This document shows positions 1 through 6,250 of a stretch of 7,033 bases of DNA, one piece after another. The notes under the pieces are model-generated. The model searched no databases. It had not been told where the DNA came from and saw only the letters and a program-made list of their open reading frames with translations. A program made the position numbers and the translations under genes. This DNA is from Candidatus Altarchaeales archaeon A3 (GTDB lineage: Archaea; Altiarchaeota; Altiarchaeia; Altiarchaeales; Altiarchaeaceae). The stretch spans positions 1 to 7,033 of the forward strand of contig MTER01000147.1 of the NCBI GenBank assembly GCA_002083985.1. Direction: 5' to 3'. The number at the start of each line of letters is the position of its first letter. The first letter of the stretch is position 1.

Positions 1-1
1 T

Positions 2-1246
2 TTAATCTATTTTCTCACTTTTTACAAAAACAAACATAAGTAAAGCACAGACAATTCCAATTATTGACGCAAAAATAAACGGGCAAGTATATCCAAAATT
101 ATCCCACAGCATACCTGCAAATATATAACCCGGAAATACAAATAATCCGCTTATGGCATGATACAATCCAAGTGCCGTTCCTCTGTTTTCAACTCTGACA
201 ATATCTGTTGTAAATGCTCTTAACATAGCATGTGTTGATGACCAGAATAATCCGTATAAACCAAATATTAACATCATCGAAATTAATGAATCTGCAAACA
301 ATATTCCTATATTTAAAAATGTAAATAAAATATAGCCGGCAATTATTATATTCTTTCTTGAAATTTTATCTGACAGCCATCCCATAGGATATGCAGTAAT
401 AGCAAAGGTCAATGGAAAAAGCAGATAAATAAATGGAACATATATCATTTCAATATTCCCTGTTTTTACTAATTCCGCAACTCTGACCATCAGATAAAAT
501 ATACCTATATTTGCTAATGAAAAGATTGCTGATATAGTAATAAAATTTCTGAAATTTTTTTCTTTCAGCAAGGTCATTAAATTTTCTTTTGAATTTGCCA
601 TTTTTAATGTCTTGTTTTGTTGTCCATTTTCCTTTCCCTTTTCTTTTACAAAGAACAATATTATGACACCTGCAAAAACGGCAATTCCAGCAATTAAAAA
701 AATTTGCTGAAATGTTAAAGTGGTTATAAAAAAGAATGCGATAATTGTTCCAATAACGGCTCCAATCTGATGAAGTGTTCTATGTATTCCATAAGCTTTG
801 CCCCGGTTTTCTTTGTTTACAGAATTTGTAAGAATGACATCTCTTGGAGCGTCCTTCATTCCTTCCCCTATTCCATTCATTGTCCTTAAAAATATTATTC
901 CGTATAATGTCTGAATTGGAATTAGCAGCAGCCGCGCTATTGGAAGTAAAGCATAACCCATTATTGCGTATTTTCTCGCATTTTTTGTTTTATCCGATAA
1001 ATATCCAGTACCAAAATTTGCCAAACTGCCTATACTTGCCATCAGACCTTCAATTAATCCCATTAACGATTTTGAAAAGCCCAAACTATCGTAATAAAAT
1101 GGCAATACAATCATCAGCAGTGTTTTACTCAAATCATTTAACAAAGAAGTTGCACCTAAAAGCCATACATTTTTCCAGTTTTCCTTTTTTTGCACTTCCG
1201 TACCGTGGTTATTGTTATTATTAACAATATTTTTGACATCACTCAT
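2..1246 (-). CDS. Major facilitator superfamily (MFS) transporter, substrate unknown
   Basis: A complete 414-residue integral membrane transporter, the usual size for a 12-helix MFS protein. The segment GYLSDK (residues 81-86) is the MFS motif between helices 2 and 3, and LSDKISRK (291-298) is its repeat in the second half. GIGEGMKDAPRD (125-136) and NRGKAYGIHRTLHQIGAV (147-164) match an MFS subgroup in which the sequence is typically GKGIRTAPRD followed by RGRAFGFHRAMD. A charged cytoplasmic loop (about 201-233) separates the two six-helix halves. The N-terminus is hydrophilic with a run of five asparagines (9-13). The start at 1246 has no Shine-Dalgarno sequence; it lies 11 bases after the end of the degraded upstream gene. 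This subgroup is often annotated as drug or metabolite efflux. Nothing here shows the substrate, and a link to the metal transporter is only positional. Confidence 0.9.
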   Translation of the reverse strand: MSDVKNIVNNNNNHGTEVQKKENWKNVWLLGATSLLNDLSKTLLMIVLPFYYDSLGFSKSLMGLIEGLMASIGSLANFGTGYLSDKTKNARKYAIMGYALLPIARLLLIPIQTLYGIIFLRTMNGIGEGMKDAPRDVILTNSVNKENRGKAYGIHRTLHQIGAVIGTIIAFFFITTLTFQQIFLIAGIAVFAGVIILFFVKEKGKENGQQNKTLKMANSKENLMTLLKEKNFRNFITISAIFSLANIGIFYLMVRVAELVKTGNIEMIYVPFIYLLFPLTFAITAYPMGWLSDKISRKNIIIAGYILFTFLNIGILFADSLISMMLIFGLYGLFWSSTHAMLRAFTTDIVRVENRGTALGLYHAISGLFVFPGYIFAGMLWDNFGYTCPFIFASIIGIVCALLMFVFVKSEKID

Positions 1247-1257
1247 TTTTGCTACTT

Positions 1258-2029
1258 TTAACTTTTAATTATTTTATCAATAATTTTTCCTGTATATTCA
1301 ACCCCTAATTTTTCTAATTATTTCTCTGTAATTTTAATCGCAGATGCACGATGTTTTTGTATTTATTATAAATTTCCGTAGCTCTTTTTATTTTATCTAC
1401 TTCTGACATCTTTCTATTTTGTTCCTGAGTCACCTCTATTTTTTCAGATAGTTTTTTTTTCTACATCAGACATGTTACAAAATAACTTTTTCACCTTTAA
1501 ATTTTATTAATTTTAACCTCACTTCGTTTGGATATTTTAAAATCTTTGCGATTTTAAAATCACCTTTAAATTTGCAACAACTCTATCATTTATCTCTTTT
1601 GGTTTTAGTATTTCAATCTTTTCTTTTGGGGGATTTATTATTTCGCTATACTTTTTTTTCATCTTGTTTTAGAATTATTCCCTTTTTTTTAGAAATTTTG
1701 GAAAGTTTTATATTCTCTGCGTTCTTTTCTTCTTTCTGTCTTTCAACAGTTCTTTCAAGTTATTCTATAATTTTTGCCTTCCTTTTAATTTTCGTTTCAT
1801 AATGGCTTTTTTCTGTTTTTATTTTTTCATTTTCTGCTTTGCTCTTTTCAAGTTCTCCTTTTAAATTTACATATTCTTCCCTGAATTTTTCATATAAAAA
1901 TTTATCCTTTATTGCTTCTCTTATAAATTCTGATTTATTTTTTACAAAAGATAATACTTTCAGTGTTTCTTCATTAACATTTACACAAATAACCTTACTT
2001 TTTTCAGAATGTATCTTTGTATCAGACAT
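1258..2029 (-). pseudogene. Decayed ribbon-helix-helix / coiled-coil protein gene, interrupted by a miniature element
   Basis: The intact N-terminal part (89 residues, 2029-1760) has a ribbon-helix-helix look: strand VICVNV (13-18), then NKSEFIREAI (31-40), then a charged coiled coil (about 45-89). It stops at TAA 1760-1762, but the same frame continues as coiled coil (LERTVERQKEEKNAENIK). The frame then shifts at an 8-A run (1652-1659) into KYSEIINPPKEKIEILKPKE, meets the 117-bp element at 1468-1584, and resumes as VEKK. It shifts at a 9-A run (1452-1460) into LSEKIEVTQEQNRKMSE, shifts again at a 5-A run (1354-1358), and passes a second TAA (1318-1320) before LEKLGVEYTGKIID and a final TAA at 1258-1260. 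Removing the element plus one 3-bp target copy and correcting the three single-base shifts gives 217 codons. The 89-residue N-terminal product could still be expressed as a short DNA-binding protein. I do not recognise the C-terminal family. Confidence 0.75.
1468..1584. mobile_element. 117-bp miniature inverted-repeat element, copy 1
   Basis: The ends are imperfect inverted repeats: agacatgttacaaa at the left, and agagttgttgcaaa when the right end is read on the minus strand (11 of 14 identical). The element is flanked by the direct repeat ATC (1465-1467 and 1585-1587), extendable to ATCA. The same two end sequences bound a second element at 5070-5251, and both contain a core like acctcgcttcgctcggagat (here about 1516-1535, with changes). 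No transposase is encoded, so it would need one in trans. Inside are a 14-bp direct repeat (tcacctttaaattt at 1491-1504 and 1560-1573) and a 12-bp palindrome (gattttaaaatc, 1550-1561). It lies within the RHH/coiled-coil gene and rejoins its frame on removal. Confidence 0.7.
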
Positions 2030-2073
2030 TTTAATTTAAATTATGTTTAATTTATGAATTTATAATTATGACC

Positions 2074-2138
2074 TTATATGATTATAAGTTTATATAATTG
2101 ATAATTTATATAATTAAGAGTTAGGGCTTTATATAATT
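2074..2138 (-). repeat. Array of four TTATATAATT words upstream of the RHH gene
   Basis: The ten-base word occurs at 2090, 2106 and 2129, with the variant TTATATGATT at 2074. Spacings are 16, 16 and 23 bases. Its core TTATATAA is self-complementary and resembles an archaeal TATA box on either strand. The proximal copy is centred about 49 bases in front of the RHH start at 2029, so it could serve as the TATA box with a leader of some 20 bases. Having several copies is more than one promoter needs; a protein-binding array is possible. The surrounding gene-free stretch (2040-2206) holds nothing else apart from a tandem duplication at 2158-2178. Confidence 0.5.
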
Positions 2139-2157
2139 AGAATTCGGATTATGTAAG

Positions 2158-2178
2158 CAATGTCAAATCAATGTCAAA
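2158..2178. repeat. Short tandem duplication (caatgtcaaa twice)
   Basis: The sequence caatgtcaaa is present at 2158-2167 and again at 2169-2178 with one base between. It lies just downstream of the FmdE-like gene on the minus strand and is followed there by a run of T residues (2176-2182 region), which could help terminate that transcript. It may be chance. Confidence 0.3.
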
Positions 2179-2206
2179 AAAATATTGTTATTTTATTTAT
2201 TTATTT

Positions 2207-2848
2207 TTATAAATATGTAAAGTAAGGTTTATTCTCTCCGGAACATGTCTGACAAACATCTTTCTCTTTGCTCAAAAATGACTCTCTGCAAATTTTGCAA
2301 ATTTTTGCAGGCAATTTTTCTTCTTTTCCGGTAAAATTTACTTTAACAACTTTGTAAGAAAAGAGATTATCTTTTTCTTTCATTGACATAAATTGGGCAA
2401 TAACTTCTTCATTGTTTCTTTTCCTTGCGTCTTCTGTAACGATATGTTCCTTTCTTGTTCTTGTAAAAAATTTATACACATCCGAAAATTTTTCTTTGTC
2501 AATTTTTGTTATATTTATTCCAACACGAATACCTTTTCCATCATCCCGGTCATATAATGTGCAGGCAAATTTTCCGTCAAAGTTTATAATTTTTAAATAT
2601 CTTACTCCAATTGTCAGATGCATTAATGCCTGAAGAACATCAGGAAGGCAAAAGTCGGTTTCACAAACAGCATTAAATTTTATCTCTTTATTTTCCTTTT
2701 CTTTGAAATTTTCATAAAATTTTCTCAATCCGAAATCAAGCATATAAACCCCGACATAAATCCCGGGAACATTTTTCTTTCCGTGAAAATTTAAGACAAC
2801 ATCAGTTGCTTTTTCAATACTTCCAAATTTTTCTTTAATTGGTTCCAT
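2207..2848 (-). CDS. FmdE-family protein with C-terminal zinc ribbon
   Basis: A 213-residue soluble protein. The N-terminal domain (about 10-120) matches the FmdE family (Pfam PF02663), named for a subunit reported with the molybdenum formylmethanofuran dehydrogenase of methanogens. Visible landmarks are FHG (21-23), CETDFCLPDVLQALMHLTIG (62-81), DGKFACTLYDRDDGKGIRV (91-109). The C-terminus has CKIC (184-187) and CQTC (199-202), a CxxC-x11-CxxC zinc ribbon seen in part of the family. The usual FHGHxCPG metal-site motif is altered to FHGKKNVPG: the second histidine and the cysteine are missing, while C67 of the second motif is kept. A TATA-like word at 2876-2883, about 31 bases upstream, fits the start at 2848. 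It lies directly downstream of the ATPase gene of a molybdate/tungstate transporter, which supports a role with a Mo/W enzyme, but the function is not established. I therefore assign no gene symbol. Confidence 0.85.
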   Translation of the reverse strand: MEPIKEKFGSIEKATDVVLNFHGKKNVPGIYVGVYMLDFGLRKFYENFKEKENKEIKFNAVCETDFCLPDVLQALMHLTIGVRYLKIINFDGKFACTLYDRDDGKGIRVGINITKIDKEKFSDVYKFFTRTRKEHIVTEDARKRNNEEVIAQFMSMKEKDNLFSYKVVKVNFTGKEEKLPAKICKICRESFLSKEKDVCQTCSGENKPYFTYL

Positions 2849-2875
2849 TTTTATAAACTTTTATCAAAAATATTG

Positions 2876-2953
2876 TTATATAATTAATGGGGCATAGTTA
2901 TATAATTAAATATAGTATAGTTATATGATTAAATATAGTATAGTTATATAATT
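2876..2953 (-). repeat. TTATATAATT array with 23-bp tandem repeat upstream of the FmdE-like gene
   Basis: The word occurs at 2876, 2898 and 2944, with the variant TTATATGATT at 2921. Spacings are 22, 23 and 23 bases, close to two helical turns. From 2894 a 23-bp unit repeats at 2917 with one A-to-G change and again in part from 2940. The copy at 2876 is centred about 31 bases before the start of the FmdE-like gene, so it is the likely TATA box. The others may be operators or relics of repeat expansion. The gap holds no gene. Confidence 0.6.
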
Positions 2954-2959
2954 TAATAG

Positions 2960-4048
2960 TTATTCTTTAAAAATATACACATCTTTTGCCCTAAAGACCA
3001 CATGCACATATTCACCTTCTTTTAATTCCTTTTCAAAGTATGTTCTTCTCGTTAATAATGAAGTAAATAAAATTCCAGCGTCAATTTTTATTTTAATTAG
3101 AGTTCCTCTATCAGTAATTTCAACGATTTTTCCTTTAAAAGCATTCTTATCTTCGCACCTGCATTCATGTTTTACAATGCCGACATCTTCCGGGCGTATG
3201 GCAACATATACTTCGTCATCTCTTTTATCATCTTTACCCTCACCGATTATGTCGCTTATCAGTCGTGTGCTAAATATTTCTACATTCTCATTTATTTTAA
3301 TTTTACTCATTCCGTCTTTAATTTTTACATATCCTTTTAACAAATTTTCAATTCCGACAAATTCAGCAGCAAATTTTGATTTCGGACACCTGAATATTTC
3401 ATCAACATTTCCGCATTGTAAAATTTTTCCTGAATTTATAATGGCAATTCTGTCTCCTAAACACATTGCTTCTTCAAAATCATGGGTTACATGAATTGTC
3501 GTAACATTAAGTTCTTTATGAAGTCGTTTTAATTCTGTCCAAAGGTCTTGTTTTATTTTCGGATCAAGTGTAGATAACGGCTCATCAAGAAGCAAAACAG
3601 CTGGATTAACTGATAATGCTCTTGCTATTGCAACCCTTTGTTGTTCACCTCCACTTAATGTCCATACATTGCGGGCAAGTAAATTTTTTATTTTTAATAT
3701 ATCTGCTAAATTATTTAATTTCGCCAAAATTTCTTCTTTCGTGTATTTTCTTATTTTCATTCCAAAGGTAATATTTTCCTCTACATTCAAAAATGGAAAT
3801 AATGCGAGGTCTTGCGGAACATAACCAATATTTCGTTCATCAGGACTTAAATTTGTTACCTCTCTGCTATTTATTAATATCCTTCCTTTTTCTACTTTTT
3901 TGATTCCCGCGAGGCATTCAATCAGCAAGGTCTTTCCGCTGCCTGAAGGTCCGACCAGTATGAAGTATTCACCATCTTTTATATCTAAATTTATATCTTC
4001 AAGGGAAAAATCCTTAAATTTTAGAGACAAATCTGAAATTTTTATCAT
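2960..4048 (-). CDS. modC: Molybdate/tungstate ABC transporter ATP-binding protein (ModC/WtpC type)
   Basis: A 362-residue cytoplasmic ATPase that powers oxyanion import with the permease encoded upstream. It has Walker A GPSGSGKT (33-40), Q-loop PQD (78-80), signature LSGGEQQ (131-137), Walker B VLLLDEP (151-157) and the H-loop histidine (THD, 188-190), so all catalytic elements are present. After about residue 235 follows an accessory domain with VAIRPEDVGI and GKIVEITDRGTLIKIKI, the pattern of MOP/TOBE-type folds. In the related methanosarcinal ModBC transporter such a domain binds molybdate or tungstate and inhibits transport; whether this one does is inference. It lies 59 bases after the permease gene and is probably cotranscribed. 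No Shine-Dalgarno sequence precedes the ATG. Sulfate or general anion ATPases are similar, so substrate assignment rests on the neighbouring ModE and ModA-type genes. Confidence 0.9.
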   Translation of the reverse strand: MIKISDLSLKFKDFSLEDINLDIKDGEYFILVGPSGSGKTLLIECLAGIKKVEKGRILINSREVTNLSPDERNIGYVPQDLALFPFLNVEENITFGMKIRKYTKEEILAKLNNLADILKIKNLLARNVWTLSGGEQQRVAIARALSVNPAVLLLDEPLSTLDPKIKQDLWTELKRLHKELNVTTIHVTHDFEEAMCLGDRIAIINSGKILQCGNVDEIFRCPKSKFAAEFVGIENLLKGYVKIKDGMSKIKINENVEIFSTRLISDIIGEGKDDKRDDEVYVAIRPEDVGIVKHECRCEDKNAFKGKIVEITDRGTLIKIKIDAGILFTSLLTRRTYFEKELKEGEYVHVVFRAKDVYIFKE

Positions 4049-4107
4049 TTTGAAATTTGTTAAAATTTTGAAATATTTGGGCGTAAGCGAAATTATTTTA
4101 AAATTTG

Positions 4108-4914
4108 TTATGTTATTTTTTTATTGTTCTTTGACACAATTCTAATCAATGTCAATGCAAAAAAAGAGATGAGGATAAGAATTAACACTACGACCATTGC
4201 TTTATCCACATCAGCAGTTGATAAATTTAAAAATATTGCTATTGGTAATGTTTCTGTTTTAAATTGCATTGCCCCTGCCAATGTTACAGTTGCTCCAAAT
4301 TCTCCGATTGCGCGTGCCCATGTTAAAATTGTAGCATTAATCAGGCCATTTTTAGACAGGGGAATAATAACCTTAAAAAATGCCTGAAATTTGCTGCATC
4401 CGAGAGTTCTAGCAACCTCTTCATATCGTGGATTCATATCATCAAAGGTTGATTTCATCAGCCGTATGAATAAAGCAGATACTATTGTAAATTGTGCCAG
4501 GACAATTCCATAAAATGCGAAGGTAAATTTTATATAATTTTCTACTGAAGTTCCAATGGAAGTGTTAAAGAATATAAGTAAAGCAGCACCTAATGCAATA
4601 GGAGATACGACAATCGGAAGATCCAATATGCTATCTACAATATTCTTTCCTTTAAAATTTGCCCTTGATAATGCGTAAGATGCAGGAATACCAATTAAGA
4701 CGGATAATAATGCGGCAAGTGTAGCGGTTATTAAACTTAACTTTATTGCAAAAACAATTTCATCGGAAAATAATAAAGAAAAAAAGGTATCCGGATGTAT
4801 GTAGGTAGTTATAGAAAATATGACTATAATTATATATAAAACAAGAAAAAATAATGTGGAATATATTGCTATATTAAAGACATTGTCCTTTTGAAATATT
4901 CCTTTATTTTTCAT
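4108..4914 (-). CDS. modB: Molybdate/tungstate ABC transporter permease (ModB/WtpB type)
   Basis: A 268-residue membrane permease, the normal length for this family. Hydrophobic segments at about 13-36, 55-80, 97-117, 133-155, 190-215 and 239-260 suggest six helices. The cytoplasmic coupling (EAA) loop is EEVARTLGCSKFQAFFKVIIP (165-185, conserved glycine 172), which docks onto the ATPase. ARAIGEFGATVTLAGAM (200-216) and ETLPIAIFLNL (221-231) are typical of molybdate, tungstate and sulfate permeases. The gene is separated from modA by 351 bases, partly filled by a miniature element, so it may depend on its own promoter as well as readthrough. Tungstate and molybdate cannot be told apart from the sequence. 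Confidence 0.9.
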   Translation of the reverse strand: MKNKGIFQKDNVFNIAIYSTLFFLVLYIIIVIFSITTYIHPDTFFSLLFSDEIVFAIKLSLITATLAALLSVLIGIPASYALSRANFKGKNIVDSILDLPIVVSPIALGAALLIFFNTSIGTSVENYIKFTFAFYGIVLAQFTIVSALFIRLMKSTFDDMNPRYEEVARTLGCSKFQAFFKVIIPLSKNGLINATILTWARAIGEFGATVTLAGAMQFKTETLPIAIFLNLSTADVDKAMVVVLILILISFFALTLIRIVSKNNKKIT

Positions 4915-5069
4915 TGTCTATTGCATTTTAATTTTGTGTTTATTTTCTATCCTGTGGTTTTTCATAAGTCAACACAGAGATTTTATTAAAAATATATTCT
5001 GTTTTTTTAGTCGCTTTCATTTTATTTATATTTAAATCACATTTAATCTAACAACCCCATAAATTCATT
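4915..5069 (-). other. Leader region of modB, with possible promoter and a 26-codon ORF
   Basis: This is the part of the modA-modB gap not occupied by the miniature element. On the minus strand it holds a TATA-like stretch, ATTTAAATATAAATA, at about 5023-5037. A transcript starting some 26 bases later would have a leader of roughly 90 bases before the modB start. A small minus-strand ORF begins at 5020 (MKATKKTEYIFNK...) and ends at 4940, 25 bases before modB. Its ATG lies too close to the TATA-like stretch to be served by it, so I do not call it a gene. Confidence 0.3.
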
Positions 5070-5251
5070 AGAGTTGTTGCGAAATAGTTTATGTGCCTTA
5101 TTTTATACTCTAACAACAGACAAACCCCCTAAAAATTTATTTTTTATGATGGAAAAAATTCATAATTGTTGTGAATATATTGTCACCTCGCTTCGCTCGG
5201 AGATTTTAAATAAATTTAAAATAACAATAGAAATTATTTCGCAACATGTCT
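5070..5251. mobile_element. 182-bp miniature inverted-repeat element, copy 2
   Basis: The left end (5070-5090) starts agagttgttgcgaaata. The right end (5231-5251) read on the minus strand starts agacatgttgcgaaata; 18 of 21 positions match. The direct repeat ATT flanks it (5067-5069 and 5252-5254), extendable to ATTA. The core at about 5182-5201 is acctcgcttcgctcggagat, shared in changed form with copy 1. No intact protein is encoded. Relative to copy 1 the two end variants are swapped while the core keeps the same orientation. The right end lies 14 bases past the modA stop, so the element stretches the modA-modB gap and may weaken readthrough or add a hairpin to the mRNA. Confidence 0.75.
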
Positions 5252-5265
5252 ATTATATACGCCCG

Positions 5266-6147
5266 TTATTTGTACCATATATTAGATAAATTATAACTTT
5301 CTCCGATTTTTGCGTGTGGGGCGTATTTTTTAATTTCATTCTCTTTTGTTATATAGCCCCATTTTTTAAAAATTTTTTTGCCGTCCTCTGATGTTAAAAA
5401 ATCAATAAATTTTTGCGAACTTTCTTTATTTTTTGAAAATTTTGTAACCGCAGCGGGAATATAGGCAATTCTTGGAATTTGAGATGAATTAAGATAAACT
5501 ATGTCAGCATCATCAGGATGCCATGTTCCAAACGCATCCCATCCTATAACTGCATCTGCTTTTTTTAAAACAATCAATGATTCTGTATCAGAACAGCTTT
5601 TAGCGTAGGTAATTATTTTTTCTTTAATTTTTGTTGTTACATTATTTTTATCAAATATTTCGGCAGCATATAATCCGACACAACAACTTACAGGATTACA
5701 TATAGCAAGAGTTACATTTTTATGTGCTACTTTATATACTAACTCATCAAGAGAGGATATGTTTTTCGGATTTCCTTTTTGAACTACTATTGCAGGAAGC
5801 AAATAAGCTAGGATTTTTTCCGTATCTTCTTCAATTATTCTCTTCTCTTTTGCTTTATCCATGAAATCATTAGAACCTGGAATATAAATATCTCCTTGTT
5901 TTGATATTTCCATTTGTGATAGCACTGTTCCGCTTGATCCGAAATTTAATTCCACAGTTATATTGTATTTTTCTTCAAATATGCTTGCTGCTTCTTTCAT
6001 AGCAGGCATACTCGCAGCACCTGCAAATACCATAATTGTTTTGTTTTCAGTTTCTTTTTTTTCTTCAACACAACCACTCAACAATATTATGCATGTTAAA
6101 AACACACACGCCCCAGATATAAAAATTTTGTTTTTCATTTTAAACAT
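5266..6147 (-). CDS. modA: Molybdate/tungstate-binding lipoprotein (ModA type)
   Basis: A 293-residue extracytoplasmic binding protein that captures the oxyanion and delivers it to the permease. A short basic N-terminus, a hydrophobic stretch (8-23) and the lipobox LSGC (23-26) indicate export and a lipid-anchored Cys26. The mature protein has AGAAS (42-46), LNFGSSGTVLSQ (67-78) and DAFGTWHPDD (204-213), the layout of ModA-type proteins whose Ser/Gly loops bind the anion. ICNPVSCCVGLYAAEI (149-164) is unusual in carrying three cysteines in a loop that is normally cysteine-poor. An in-frame ATG at 6138 (residue 4) is an equally plausible start. The gene is first in the structural set, 103 bases after modE. 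Related binding proteins for other anions exist; the adjacent ModE gene favours molybdate or tungstate. Confidence 0.88.
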   Translation of the reverse strand: MFKMKNKIFISGACVFLTCIILLSGCVEEKKETENKTIMVFAGAASMPAMKEAASIFEEKYNITVELNFGSSGTVLSQMEISKQGDIYIPGSNDFMDKAKEKRIIEEDTEKILAYLLPAIVVQKGNPKNISSLDELVYKVAHKNVTLAICNPVSCCVGLYAAEIFDKNNVTTKIKEKIITYAKSCSDTESLIVLKKADAVIGWDAFGTWHPDDADIVYLNSSQIPRIAYIPAAVTKFSKNKESSQKFIDFLTSEDGKKIFKKWGYITKENEIKKYAPHAKIGESYNLSNIWYK

Positions 6148-6250
6148 TTTAAAAACTTTTTATAAGTAATTAAAAATCGTTATTTAAATTTTAAATAATT
6201 AATAAATAGAATAAATAAACAATAAAAAAGAAAAGAAGTCATGGCAAGCG
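6148..6250 (-). promoter_or_regulatory. modE-modA intergenic region with candidate operator and promoter
   Basis: There is a perfect dyad at 6180-6198 (arms TTATTTAA and TTAAATAA around ATT) and a TATA-like TTATAAAA on the minus strand at 6157-6164. A single CGTTAT (6178-6183), resembling half of the bacterial ModE box, overlaps the dyad, but no second half is visible. The dyad could itself act as a TATA element (TTTAAATA) giving a leader of about 10 bases. Base composition is nearly all A and T, so chance matches are easy. Confidence 0.35.
6224..6234 (-). terminator. Possible T-rich terminator after modE
   Basis: On the minus strand, 16 bases after the modE stop, there are T runs of four (6231-6234) and six (6224-6229) with no hairpin. 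Archaeal transcription can end at such T-tracts. If it works, modA has its own promoter. Confidence 0.3.

Noticed and set aside
1395..1473. Apparent separate gene starting MSDVEKK, like the MSDVK and MSDTK starts of its neighbours
   Set aside because: The ATG is formed by the element end (catgtct) plus the target copy GAT. The shared MSD start with the MFS and RHH genes is therefore coincidence.
1476..1584. Protein-like reading FKGDFKIAKILKYPNEVRLK on the minus strand inside element copy 1
   Set aside because: It lies wholly within the inverted-repeat element, and the corresponding part of copy 2 reads LKSPSEAR then a stop, so it is not a conserved coding sequence.
1572..1802. Plus-strand ORF rich in Phe/Ser/Leu across the RHH pseudogene
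   Set aside because: It is the complement of the lysine/glutamate-rich coiled-coil coding strand; such ORFs arise automatically opposite A-rich codons. It has no recognisable family or start signal.
3177..3494. Plus-strand ORFs opposite modC, modB, MFS and the FmdE-like gene
   Set aside because: All lie opposite strongly supported conserved genes and show no family motifs.
4940..5020. 26-codon ORF before modB as a leader peptide
   Set aside because: Its start is only about 10 bases from the best TATA-like sequence, it has no ribosome site, and one such short ORF is expected by chance.
5182..5201. CG-rich core acctcgcttcgctcggagat as a strong hairpin terminator
   Set aside because: Long perfect pairing is not available (the sequence is more a repeated gcg/cga word than a stem), and it is shared with copy 1 as part of the element.
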